A stretch of DNA of 21,646 bases from JBDUDR01 sp040002845 (GCA_040002845.1 JBDUDR010000033.1:1-21646), one strand, 5' to 3'; shown: positions 1-6,590, numbered from the stretch's first letter. The notes: generated from the letters alone by a model not told the origin. Program-made: numbers and translations.

Positions 1-172
1 CGAGGTCGTGTTGGACACCATCGTCCCGCGGTCGGTGCGCATCTCGGAGGCGCCGTCGTATGGGCAGACCGTGATGACCTACGATCCTGGCTCACCGGGC
101 GCATTGTCCTACCTGGAGGCGGCTCGCGAGATAGCGACTCGATCACCGGAGCCGGCCAGCCCGAGCCACTGA
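1..172 (+). CDS. parA: Chromosome partitioning ATPase ParA (Soj), C-terminal end, partial
   Basis: The reading frame is open from base 2 to a TGA at 170-172, giving the last 56 residues of a protein whose start lies outside the window. Visible stretches VLDTIVPRSVRISEAPSYGQ and then YDPGSPGALSYLEAA are the typical C-terminal signature of ParA/Soj/MinD-type P-loop ATPases, after the Walker motifs. ParA binds DNA nonspecifically with ATP and moves ParB-parS complexes that segregate the origin region. It lies 14 bp upstream of parB on the same strand, the classical parAB arrangement. Identification rests on this tail plus the parB neighbour. Confidence 0.93.
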   Translation, partial: EVVLDTIVPRSVRISEAPSYGQTVMTYDPGSPGALSYLEAAREIATRSPEPASPSH

Positions 173-186
173 AGGAGCCACTCGTT

Positions 187-1182
187 GTGAACACCCCCCG
201 ACGCGGTCTGGGCCGCGGGCTCGGCGCGCTGATCCCCACGGTCCATCCGGCGAGCGCACGCGGCGACAGGCCAACTGTGGACAACGTCGCGCCGCAATCC
301 ACAGGCTTACCCACAGATGGAGGGGCGGATCGCGCGTCGGTTTCACGTGAAACGGCAGCGGGTTATGGCAGTCGGCCGGTGCCTGGGGCGTCCTTCGCCG
401 AGCTGCCGGTGGACGTGATCTCACCGAATCCCCGCCAGCCTCGGCAGGTGTTCGACGAGGAGGCGATGGCGGAACTGGTGCACTCGATCCGGGAGATCGG
501 ACTGCTCCAGCCGGTCGTCGTCCGCCAGGTCGGGGTCGACAAGTACGAGCTCGTGATGGGGGAACGGCGGCTGCGGGCAACCCAGGAAGCCGGCCTGCGA
601 ACGATCCCGGCGATCGTGCGCGACACCTCCGACGACGCCCTGCTCCGTGACGCTTTGCTGGAGAACCTGCACCGGACCCAGCTGAACCCGCTGGAAGAGG
701 CCGCCGCCTACCAGCAGATGCTTGACGACTTCGGCTGCACCCAGGATGATCTCGCCTCGCGCATCGGTCGCTCCAGACCGCAGATCTCCAACACGCTGCG
801 ACTGCTCAAGCTCAGTCCACCCGTCCAACGCCGCGTGGCTGCGGGAGTCCTCAGCGCGGGCCACGCCCGAACCCTGTTGGGTGTCCCAGACGAACACACC
901 CAGGATCGGCTGGCACAGCGAGTGGTTGCGGAAGGCATCTCGGTGCGGGCGCTGGAGGAGATGGTCGCGCTCGGCGAGCTCGGAGCCGAGCAGGCGACTC
1001 CCCGGCAGCGTCAGAATCGGCCGGTGGCGCCGGCCCTGAACGATCTCGCCGAGCGGTTGTCGGAGCGATTCGAGACGCGCGTCAAGGTCGATCTAGGTCG
1101 CCGCCGGGGCAGGATCACAGTCGAGTTCGCGTCGATCGACGATCTCGAGCGGATCGTCGCGATCATGGATCCCAGCGCCTGA
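187..1182 (+). CDS. parB: Chromosome partitioning protein ParB (Spo0J family)
   Basis: A 331-residue ParB that binds parS, spreads as a CTP-dependent clamp and recruits ParA and SMC. The N-terminus has the ParA-stimulating basic stretch RRGLGRGLGALIP (residues 5-17), followed by a low-complexity linker (about 18-70). The ParB/Srx CTPase domain shows GERRLRA at 125-131 and ENLHRTQLNPLEEA at 159-172. The helix-turn-helix follows (about 175-230, with SRIGRSRPQISNTLRLL), and the C-terminal dimerisation region ends at 331. The start is GTG at 187, preceded by GAAGGAG at 171-177. The linker-coding DNA contains a parS site and DnaA-box-like sequences. Length and motif order are normal for the family. 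Confidence 0.97.
   Translation: MNTPRRGLGRGLGALIPTVHPASARGDRPTVDNVAPQSTGLPTDGGADRASVSRETAAGYGSRPVPGASFAELPVDVISPNPRQPRQVFDEEAMAELVHSIREIGLLQPVVVRQVGVDKYELVMGERRLRATQEAGLRTIPAIVRDTSDDALLRDALLENLHRTQLNPLEEAAAYQQMLDDFGCTQDDLASRIGRSRPQISNTLRLLKLSPPVQRRVAAGVLSAGHARTLLGVPDEHTQDRLAQRVVAEGISVRALEEMVALGELGAEQATPRQRQNRPVAPALNDLAERLSERFETRVKVDLGRRRGRITVEFASIDDLERIVAIMDPSA
276..315. promoter_or_regulatory. Cluster of three DnaA-box-like nonamers inside parB
   Basis: Three sequences resemble the DnaA box TT(G/A)TCCACA. On the minus strand, 276-284 reads TTGTCCACA, a perfect match to the actinobacterial form. On the plus strand, 295-303 reads CAATCCACA and 307-315 reads TTACCCACA. They are spaced 10 and 3 nt apart in the variable linker of parB, 25 bp before parS. 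DnaA binding here is an inference; only the sequence match is seen. Confidence 0.5.
340..353. promoter_or_regulatory. parS: parS centromere-like site
   Basis: GTTTCACGTGAAAC is a perfect 14-bp palindrome identical to the core of the parS consensus TGTTTCACGTGAAACA; the flanking bases are G and G rather than T and A. It lies in parB codons 52-56 and encodes VSRET. ParB nucleates on such sites, which cluster near the origin. This is the only full-core copy I found in the window. Confidence 0.93.
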
Positions 1183-1489
1183 CGATGACCCGCTAGGGTC
1201 CGTCCGCGATGTGGACGCCCTGGGCCGGCGACAACCCGTTCGAGCCCAGTCCTGACGTGGATGCTGTGCTGCGGGCCGACCCGTTGGATCCCGTCCTCGA
1301 TGTGGATCTGGGGACACTTTTCCACAGACCCGGCTGTGGAGAAATGTCGACTTATCGTTTAGTCGAAAGACCCCAAAACCGACTGAACCCCGCCTGACCA
1401 GCGGGAATGCGACACCGCCAACGGCGCGCCTGGCGAAGGAGCCCGTTCAAAGGATTGAAAGATTCCTTTCGAAAGGGTACCTTCGATAC
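1183..1489. other. 307-bp intergenic region with DnaA-box-like sequences and inverted repeat
   Basis: No convincing gene lies between parB and the ArsR gene. DnaA-box-like nonamers occur at 1209-1217 (minus, GCGTCCACA), 1301-1309 (minus, AGATCCACA), 1318-1326 (plus, TTTTCCACA) and 1335-1343 (minus, TTCTCCACA); the last two match 8 of 9 positions. The last two sit inside an inverted repeat with 15-nt arms at 1313-1327 and 1334-1348 around a 6-nt loop. 13 of 15 positions pair, or 14 counting one G-T wobble. A shorter TCGACT/AGTCGA inverted repeat follows immediately. The right end holds the ArsR promoter. Confidence 0.55.
1455..1483 (+). promoter_or_regulatory. Promoter with palindromic operator for the ArsR-MFS operon
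   Basis: A -35 TTGAAA (1455-1460), 17-bp spacer and -10 TACCTT (1478-1483) lie just upstream of the ATG at 1490. The predicted transcript start falls on or next to the start codon and no Shine-Dalgarno is visible, so the mRNA is probably leaderless. The spacer contains the perfect 12-bp palindrome CCTTTCGAAAGG (1465-1476), overlapping a second inverted repeat GAAAG-ATTC-CTTTC (1457-1470). A repressor bound there would occlude RNA polymerase. Autoregulation by the ArsR protein encoded next is inferred. Confidence 0.6.
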
Positions 1490-2077
1490 ATGTCGAGCAG
1501 TCGTCGCTTGCGCGACCCCCGAGATCTACGCGCTCTCGCGCACCCACTACGGCTGGCCATCCTGGAGGCCCTCACGGTCCGCGGTCCGCATACCGCCAGT
1601 CAGCTGGGCGCGCTCCTGGGCGAGTCGCCCTCCAACTGTTCCTGGCACCTGCGCAAGCTGGCTGAGCACGGCTTCGTCGACGAAGCGCCCGGTGGCACCG
1701 GTCGTCAACGGCCATGGCAAGCGACGCAGCGCAGCCTCGAATGGGATGCAGACGACCCGGCCCCCGAGCTGGCGCACGCGAGCCAGGCACTGACTCGGCT
1801 GCTGCTCGACCGCGAGGTCGACCGGCTGTTGGAGTCGCAGGTCACCGGCCCGCAGGAGTCGCCCGCATGGCAGCAGGCGAGCATGATGAGCCAGTCCATG
1901 CTCTGGCTCACGGCCGGCGAGCTGCAGGAGATCAACGCAGCGATCCGAGCCGCCCAGCACAGCAAGCGTGACCGGTTCGACCACCCCGATGGCAGACCGG
2001 AAGGTGCGAGGCTGTGCGCCTTTGTCTCGTGGGGCGTCCCGGCCACCCCAGCGCCCGACGAAGGTGGCAAGACCTGA
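1490..2077 (+). CDS. ArsR-family winged helix-turn-helix regulator
   Basis: A 195-residue protein with an N-terminal ArsR-type winged helix (about residues 8-78). RALAHPLRLAILEAL is followed by TASQLGALLGESPSNCSWHL as the recognition helix-turn-helix, and LRKLAEHGFVDE leads into the wing. No arsenic-type cysteine pair is present, so metal sensing is not indicated. The C-terminal 115 residues are helical and probably dimerise or bind a small ligand. The gene overlaps the downstream MFS exporter by one base, so the two are co-translated. It most likely represses its own operon through the palindrome in its promoter. Ligand unknown. Confidence 0.88.
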   Translation: MSSSRRLRDPRDLRALAHPLRLAILEALTVRGPHTASQLGALLGESPSNCSWHLRKLAEHGFVDEAPGGTGRQRPWQATQRSLEWDADDPAPELAHASQALTRLLLDREVDRLLESQVTGPQESPAWQQASMMSQSMLWLTAGELQEINAAIRAAQHSKRDRFDHPDGRPEGARLCAFVSWGVPATPAPDEGGKT

Positions 2078-3330
2078 TGCGCCAAGCCTTCGCCACCCCC
2101 GGTTTCCGTCGCCTGTTCATCGGCCTGTCGGCCAGCGCGTTCGGGGACTCTCTGATGCTCATCGTGTTGAGCATGTGGGTCAAAGCCCTCACCCACTCCA
2201 ACGGGCGAGCCGGGCTGACCTTCTTCTGGTTGGTGGTCCCGGCCCTGTTCGCGCCGGTGTTCGGGATGTTCGTCGACCGGGTTCGGCGCCGACCACTGCT
2301 GATCTGGTGCAACGTCGGATCGGCAGCCATCGTGTTGCCGCTGCTGTTCGTACGCGACGCCGGCGACGTGTGGATCATCTATCTGGTGGCCCTGTTGTAC
2401 GGCGTGTCCTTCATCGTCATACCGGCGGGACTCAACGGTCTGCTCAAGGAGTTGCTCCCGGAGAATCTGCTGGTGGAGGCGAACGCGTCGCTCTCCACCA
2501 CCAAGGAAGGCTTCCGGCTGATCGGGCCGCTGGCGGGAGCGGGCCTGTTCGCCGCCGTGGGTGGCGGAGCGGTGGCGATCGTCGACGCGGCGTCATTCCT
2601 GGTGGCCGCCGCTGCCGTCGCCAACCTCAAGCTCTCCGAGGCAAAGCCGGAACGTAAGGATCAGCACTGGCGGGCGGAGATGAGTGCAGGCGCATGCCAT
2701 ATCGTGCGCGAGCCGATCCTCAAGCATGTCCTGGTCGCACTCGCGCTGACCATCTTCGTCATCGGGTTCATGGAGTCCGCCGTGTACGCGATCCTCGACG
2801 CGTTCAACAAGCCCGTCGAGTTCGTCGGCGTGGTCGTCACGGTGCAGGGGGTTGGCGCGATCGCGGGAGGGTTGACCTCGTCGCGACTGATCCGCCGCCT
2901 CACCGAAGCCGGCGGCATCGCCGTCGGCTTGGGCGTGATGGCCGCATCGATGGCGGTGGTCGCGGGAGTGCCGGTCCTGTGGGTCGTCCTGCTTGCCACC
3001 GTGCTGCTCGGGTACTCGCTGCCCCTGCTGATCATCGCTGCCAACACGCTCATTCAGGTCAGGACGCCGAACGCCTTGATGGGGCGCGTGTCGACCGCGA
3101 CCGACGTGCTGCTGGGCATACCTCAGGCAGTCTCCATCGCGTTGGGGGCGCTCCTGGTGACGCTTGTCAACTACCAGTGGGTGTACGCGCTGATGGCCGT
3201 CGCCACCAGCGCGTCGGTGGTCTACCTGATCATCGCCCTCAAGGGACGGCTGTTCACCCCCGAGCGGGAGATCCTGCCGGCAGTCTCCGATCCAGGCGCG
3301 GCTGACCAGGCATCCCTCGAGGGTCGGTAG
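2077..3330 (+). CDS. Major facilitator superfamily exporter (MFS_3/EntS-like)
   Basis: A membrane transporter of 417 residues with about 12 predicted hydrophobic segments. The N-terminus FRRLFIGLSASAFGDSLM (residues 10-27) and the motif-A-like loop DRVRRRP (67-73) after TM2 resemble the EntS/macrolide-efflux branch of MFS proton-coupled exporters. I place the start at ATG 2077, overlapping the ArsR stop (TGATG), with GAAGGTGG upstream. An in-frame ATG at 2014 would add 21 non-hydrophobic residues inside the ArsR gene and is less likely. Genetic coupling to an ArsR regulator suggests inducible export of a toxic small molecule. The substrate cannot be read from sequence. Confidence 0.87.
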   Translation: MRQAFATPGFRRLFIGLSASAFGDSLMLIVLSMWVKALTHSNGRAGLTFFWLVVPALFAPVFGMFVDRVRRRPLLIWCNVGSAAIVLPLLFVRDAGDVWIIYLVALLYGVSFIVIPAGLNGLLKELLPENLLVEANASLSTTKEGFRLIGPLAGAGLFAAVGGGAVAIVDAASFLVAAAAVANLKLSEAKPERKDQHWRAEMSAGACHIVREPILKHVLVALALTIFVIGFMESAVYAILDAFNKPVEFVGVVVTVQGVGAIAGGLTSSRLIRRLTEAGGIAVGLGVMAASMAVVAGVPVLWVVLLATVLLGYSLPLLIIAANTLIQVRTPNALMGRVSTATDVLLGIPQAVSIALGALLVTLVNYQWVYALMAVATSASVVYLIIALKGRLFTPEREILPAVSDPGAADQASLEGR

Positions 3331-3333
3331 CCG

Positions 3334-3675
3334 ATGCAGCTCATCAAGGGGCTGAACCTTGCCCTCGCCTTCGCCCTCGAACTTGCCATGCTGGCTGCGC
3401 TTGCTTACTGGGGGCTCGAGACCGGTGGTGGCACAGCTGGACGGCTACTGCTCGCACTCGGCGCGCCGCCGGCGGCGGTGGTGATCTGGAGCCGTTGGCT
3501 CGCGCCGACATCGGTGCGCCGGCTGAGGAGGCCCTGGCTGAAGATCGTCACGGCCGTGATGTTCGGGCTCGCCACGACCGCCTTGTATGCCTCCGACCAG
3601 GCGACCTTGGCCTTGACGTTCGGCGTCGCCGCGGCGATCAACGTCGGGCTGGGACTGGCGCTCGGTCAGCACTGA
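3334..3675 (+). CDS. DUF2568 / YrdB-like small membrane protein
   Basis: A 113-residue protein with about four hydrophobic segments. Features resembling the YrdB/DUF2568 family are the N-terminal LALAFALELAMLAALAYWG, a central loop WSRWLAPTSVRRLRRPW with several basic residues, and a glycine/alanine-rich last helix. The start ATG follows the MFS stop by 3 nt, with a GAGGG-like ribosome site inside the MFS gene end, so it is the third gene of the ArsR-MFS operon. Its function is unknown. It ends 3 nt before the stop of the convergent DHA2 transporter, leaving no room for a separate terminator. Confidence 0.8.
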   Translation: MQLIKGLNLALAFALELAMLAALAYWGLETGGGTAGRLLLALGAPPAAVVIWSRWLAPTSVRRLRRPWLKIVTAVMFGLATTALYASDQATLALTFGVAAAINVGLGLALGQH

Positions 3676-3678
3676 TCA

Positions 3679-5304
3679 TCACGCCGCACTCGACGCGGAC
3701 GCTGGCACCGTCTCCGGCACGAGGGTGTCCGGTGCGAGCGTCTCGGGCGACACAGACTCGGTCCTGTCGACGGCGCGGTGCCTCGAGGGCAGGAACGCGA
3801 GCGCGGCGATCGCGGCCACCGCAGTCACGCCCGCGGCGACCAGCGAGCCGGCCTGCAGCCCATCCATGAACGCGTTGCTGACGGCGGCCCGGGCGGGCGC
3901 CTGCAGCGACTGCGGGAGGTTGCCAGTCACGGTCAGTCCGGCGATGACGGACTCCCGAGCGGCGCTCACCGACGAAGCCGGCAACCCGAGCCCGGACAGC
4001 GCGTCGACCACGCGTGGACCGTACAACGAACTCATGACCGACCCGACCACGGCCACGCCGAGAGTGCCGCCGATCTCCCGCGTGGTGTCGTTGACGGCCG
4101 AGCCCGCACCGGCCTTGGAGGTCGGCAGGGCACCCATGATCGCGTCGGTTGCGGGACCGCTGGTGAGCGCGAGCCCGGCCGCCATCAGCGACATCGCGCT
4201 GATGACGAGTCCCCAGTATGCGCTGCCGGCAGCCGACGTGGAGGCCAGCACGAACCCGGCAGTCATCAAGGCGAGCCCGATGGCGACGACGTACTTCGTG
4301 CCCACTCTCTTCATCAGCAGGATCGCCACCGGAGACAGTGCTCCTGTCACGATCGCGAAGGGAAGCGTGGCAACCCCGGCGGTGAGAGTGTCGTACCCGC
4401 GGACCACCTGGAAGTACTGCGTGATGAGGAAGATGAAGCCGAACAAGCCGAAGAACGCGAGCGCGATGGCACCGCTAGCGGTGGCGAACCGGGGGTTGGT
4501 GAACAGGCGTACGTCGAGCAACGGATCACGGCGGTTTGCCTCCCACACCACGAATGCCGCGAGCAGGGCGAGCGCCACCGTCAGCGCGGTCAGCGTGGTC
4601 CCTGACGTCCAGCCGTGGACCGGCGCCTCGATGACCGTCCACACCAGCAGCCCGACGCCGGCCACCGACCCGAGCGCGCCTGCCGGGTCGAAACGACCAG
4701 GGCGTGCGTCGCGCGACTCGGGCAGCAACCGCCGGCCTGCGAGCAGCGCCACGGCGACCAGCGGGACGTTGACGAGGAACACGGACCCCCAGGCGAAGTG
4801 CTCGAGCAGCAGTCCGCCACTCACCGGTCCCAGTGCCACCGCCAGGCCTGACACGCCCGACCAGACGCCTATTGCGGTGGCCCGCTCGCGCGGGCTGGTG
4901 AAGGTGTTGGCCAGCAGGGCGAGGGTGGCTGGATAGACCAGTGCCGCTCCCACTCCCATCGCTGCGCGGCCCGCGATCAGCTGGGTGGTGCTTTGCGCGG
5001 CGGCCGCACCGAGCGAGGTGATGGCGAAGAGCACGAGACCGATCTGGAGCATGCGCCGTCGCCCGAGCCGGTCACCGAGATTGCCGGCGACCAGCAGCAG
5101 ACCGGCGAAGACCAGCGTGTACGCGTCGACCACCCATTGCAGGTCACTTGTCGAGGCGGACAGCTGGCGGCCGATGGTCGGCAGCGCCACATTGACGATG
5201 GTGTTGTCGATGGTGACCAGCAACACGCTCAGGCACAAGACGACGAGGATCCACCAGCGACGCTCGTGCAGGGTGGCTGCGCTCGCGCGGGCTGTGGTGT
5301 TCAT
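3679..5304 (-). CDS. DHA2-family (EmrB/QacA-type) 14-TM multidrug MFS transporter
   Basis: A 541-residue drug:H+ antiporter of the 14-TM DHA2 branch. Motif D1 (DNTIVNVALP, residues 33-42) lies in TM1, motif A (GDRLGRRR, 77-84) in the TM2-TM3 loop, and a motif-C-like glycine/proline run (LGPVSGGLL) in TM5. The last roughly 35 residues form a hydrophilic Ser/Thr/Pro-rich tail. The start ATG at 5304 is preceded on the minus strand by AGGGAG. Its promoter region carries two near-identical palindromes typical of TetR operators, so drug-inducible repression is likely. Family is confident; substrates are unknown. Confidence 0.92.
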   Translation of the reverse strand: MNTTARASAATLHERRWWILVVLCLSVLLVTIDNTIVNVALPTIGRQLSASTSDLQWVVDAYTLVFAGLLLVAGNLGDRLGRRRMLQIGLVLFAITSLGAAAAQSTTQLIAGRAAMGVGAALVYPATLALLANTFTSPRERATAIGVWSGVSGLAVALGPVSGGLLLEHFAWGSVFLVNVPLVAVALLAGRRLLPESRDARPGRFDPAGALGSVAGVGLLVWTVIEAPVHGWTSGTTLTALTVALALLAAFVVWEANRRDPLLDVRLFTNPRFATASGAIALAFFGLFGFIFLITQYFQVVRGYDTLTAGVATLPFAIVTGALSPVAILLMKRVGTKYVVAIGLALMTAGFVLASTSAAGSAYWGLVISAMSLMAAGLALTSGPATDAIMGALPTSKAGAGSAVNDTTREIGGTLGVAVVGSVMSSLYGPRVVDALSGLGLPASSVSAARESVIAGLTVTGNLPQSLQAPARAAVSNAFMDGLQAGSLVAAGVTAVAAIAALAFLPSRHRAVDRTESVSPETLAPDTLVPETVPASASSAA

Positions 5305-5314
5305 GGCAACTCCC

Positions 5315-5350
5315 TAGAACAGCGTTCTATAGTTATAGTACGATGTTCTA
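5315..5350. promoter_or_regulatory. Twin palindromic operators upstream of the DHA2 transporter
   Basis: TAGAACAGCGTTCTA (5315-5329) is a perfect inverted repeat TAGAAC-N3-GTTCTA. TAGTACGATGTTCTA (5336-5350) is a near copy with one changed half-site base. The centres are 21 bp apart, two helical turns, with an AT-rich stretch reading TATAACTATA on the minus strand around the gap. The geometry fits two repressor dimers (TetR-like) on one DNA face over the promoter, 11 bp from the start codon. No copy lies next to the TetR gene at 6607, so the cognate repressor is unassigned. Confidence 0.65.
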
Positions 5351-5585
5351 CCAGAAACTCGGTGTTGTCAAGTCCGCGGACTCGGCAGGCTTGCACAGTG
5401 GCGCGACGGGTCTATGTGCGCGTCGTTCAGGCGAGTTGAGCCGGGTTCGAGCGCGTTCGAGTGGCTGGTCGCCTTCACCGACCCCGGCTGCGACCAGTCG
5501 TAGCGGCAGCGCTCCCAGAAGAAGCGGGCGATGTCGGCGCCGCCTCCGCTGAGCTCTCTGTCTCGACGGTAATCCGCAGCCCCTC
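5351..5585 (-). other. Intergenic stretch with a possible SRPBCC-protein relic
   Basis: No intact gene is visible. On the minus strand an open stretch without a start codon reads ADIARFFWERCRYDWSQPG and then SVKATSHSN (about 5455-5541), ending at a TGA at 5368-5370. The phrase resembles part of actinobacterial SRPBCC (polyketide cyclase-like) proteins from memory. It could be a decayed fragment or coincidence; no flanking domain sequence is preserved. A TTGACA hexamer lies at 5366-5371 on the minus strand, but its spacing to the AT-rich operator region is poor. Confidence 0.25.
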
Positions 5586-5966
5586 TCAGCCCTCCTGCGC
5601 CTGCATCGCCTGCATGTTCTTCATTATCTGCTGCTCGACCTCGGCCATCTCCTTGGCGGGGCTGAACTGGAGGTATTCGGTCCCCGCCTCGGCGCGCTGG
5701 AGGTGCCCCGGCGGCACGTAGAAGGCATCACCAGGCTCCAGCACCTCCTCTTGGCCATCGACGGTGAAGGTCACCCTTCCCTTGAGCACGTACCCCCAGT
5801 GCGGGCAGTGGCACTGGTCGTTGGGTAGCCCCTTGAGCATCGGGGTCGAGTCGATGTCCTGCTTGAAGGTCACGAACTCGATCGCGTGCCCGCCGACCTC
5901 CTCGTGCCAGGACTCGACGGGCCCGTAATCGTCGTGCTTGGCGGTCTGCTTGGAAACCTTTGGCAT
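5586..5966 (-). CDS. Cupin-domain protein
   Basis: A 126-residue single-domain cupin. Motif 1 appears as HCPHWGYVLKGRVTFTVDG (residues 53-71), with H53 and H56 as likely metal ligands. Motif 2 appears as PGDAFYVPPGH (78-88), with H88. The C-terminus is a Met/Gln-rich helix. I chose ATG 5966 because AAAGGGG lies 7 nt upstream; the longer frame from 6041 adds 25 unmotivated residues across the promoter. The strong conservation of the cupin core suggests a functional gene, either a small-molecule binder or a metalloenzyme. The reaction cannot be assigned. It stands alone, divergent from decayed genes. Confidence 0.85.
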   Translation of the reverse strand: MPKVSKQTAKHDDYGPVESWHEEVGGHAIEFVTFKQDIDSTPMLKGLPNDQCHCPHWGYVLKGRVTFTVDGQEEVLEPGDAFYVPPGHLQRAEAGTEYLQFSPAKEMAEVEQQIMKNMQAMQAQEG

Positions 5967-5997
5967 TCGAAATCCCCTTTCGCCCGATTTCGACGCA

Positions 5998-6041
5998 ACG
6001 CTACGCCCTCCCGGGGGCGTGTCATGGGGCATTCGCCCCAT
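5998..6041 (-). promoter_or_regulatory. Probable cupin-gene promoter with flanking palindromes
   Basis: On the minus strand ATGACA (6025-6020) is followed by 16 nt and TAGCGT (6003-5998), a plausible sigma-A-type promoter about 30 bp before the cupin ATG. ATGGGGC-ATTC-GCCCCAT (6024-6041) overlaps the -35 edge, ACGCCC/GGGCGT (6003-6020) fills the spacer, and CGAAATC/GATTTCG (5968-5992) surrounds the ribosome-binding site. Which of these is an operator is unknown. Confidence 0.4.
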
Positions 6042-6070
6042 CTTTGACTGGGGTCAGGCGGCGGCCGGCG

Positions 6071-6252
6071 CGTCCGGACGAGTTGCTCCTCCGGCAGAAG
6101 CCGTGCTGCATCGCGAAGAGCCCAGCTGCCGCTCGCGGGGACGCGTCGATCTCGCGTAGATGTGCTCGACGTGGTTCGAGACCGTCTTCGGAGAGCTCAC
6201 GAGACGCTCGGCGATCTCCCAATGAGGGCGGTCCCCTCGTCCCAGAAGTCCT
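6071..6252 (-). pseudogene. Relic of a LuxR-type helix-turn-helix C-terminus (two frameshifts)
   Basis: Reading the minus strand from 6252, one frame gives LLGRGDRPHWEIAERLVSSP and then KTVSNHVEHIYA, a near-perfect GerE/LuxR helix-turn-helix. At about 6150-6152 the frame breaks; the next frame continues as IDASPRAAAGLFAMQHGF, the usual continuation of this HTH family. At about 6096-6098 it breaks again, and the first-shifted frame continues as LPEEQLVRT, the usual tail. Two one-base deletions explain both shifts. An in-frame stop lies just upstream and the rest of the protein is absent. The parent was probably a response-regulator-like or HD-domain LuxR protein. Confidence 0.6.
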
Positions 6253-6355
6253 CATCTACGCGGATCTCCTGGCGGCAGGAGATTCCAGACTTCGCGAAGA
6301 GGCCCTACGACTAAGGCGGTCAGATGATCGACTTGCGCAACTCGACCGGTCCTGA
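6226..6355 (+). pseudogene. C-terminal relic of an AbiEi-like type IV antitoxin
   Basis: The plus frame ending at TGA 6353-6355 reads VPEVLIYADLLAAGDSRLRE and then EALRLR, resembling the C-terminus of AbiEi-family antitoxins (a YADLLASGD-like motif). Nothing antitoxin-like precedes it; upstream is the oppositely oriented LuxR relic, so a deletion joined them at about 6230-6255. Its end overlaps the start of the nucleotidyltransferase relic by 32 nt, the tight coupling seen in abiE operons. The identification is from motif memory and would be weak without the neighbour. Confidence 0.42.
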
Positions 6356-6590
6356 GATGAAGCGGGTCGCCAAGGCAGTCGAATCGCTCGGCCGCCACCT
6401 TGACCGGCCCACTGAAGAACTCATGTTGGTGGGCGCCGCTGCTCGGAACGTTTTCCTAGCATTTCAGGGCCAAGATTCAATGCTCAGGTACACGAAAGAC
6501 GTTGATGTGGCTGTTGACGTCCGAGACCGGGGCGAGTACGCAGCGACCGTCGCCAAGCTGCCAGGTGCCAACCCGAACGGGACGTTGATG
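6324..6590 (+). pseudogene. N-terminal relic of an AbiEii-like nucleotidyltransferase toxin
   Basis: From ATG 6324 (AAGGCGG at 6313-6319) the frame encodes about 85 plausible residues: a helix, then LMLVGAAARNVFLAF and RYTKDVDVAVDVRD. This is the G-A-x-A-R plus DxD arrangement of the AbiEii/DUF6036 nucleotidyltransferase fold. After about 6580 the frame runs antiphase through the TetR gene and the sequence is no longer meaningful, so the protein is cut to roughly a third of normal length. Base composition is visibly less GC-rich than the flanking genes, suggesting horizontal origin. It forms a relic pair with the antitoxin fragment overlapping its start. It may still be transcribed but cannot give a full enzyme. 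Confidence 0.55.

Noticed and set aside
1209..1397. 62-residue plus-strand ORF after parB
   Set aside because: No ribosome site or recognisable domain, and it runs through the DnaA-box-like inverted repeat; the translation looks random.
3725..4936. Long plus-strand ORF opposite the DHA2 transporter
   Set aside because: It is a high-GC antisense shadow; the minus-strand frame has clear MFS motifs and TM segments.
5343..5552. Small plus-strand ORF starting inside the second operator
   Set aside because: No ribosome site, Ser/Arg-rich translation, and its start codon lies in the palindrome.
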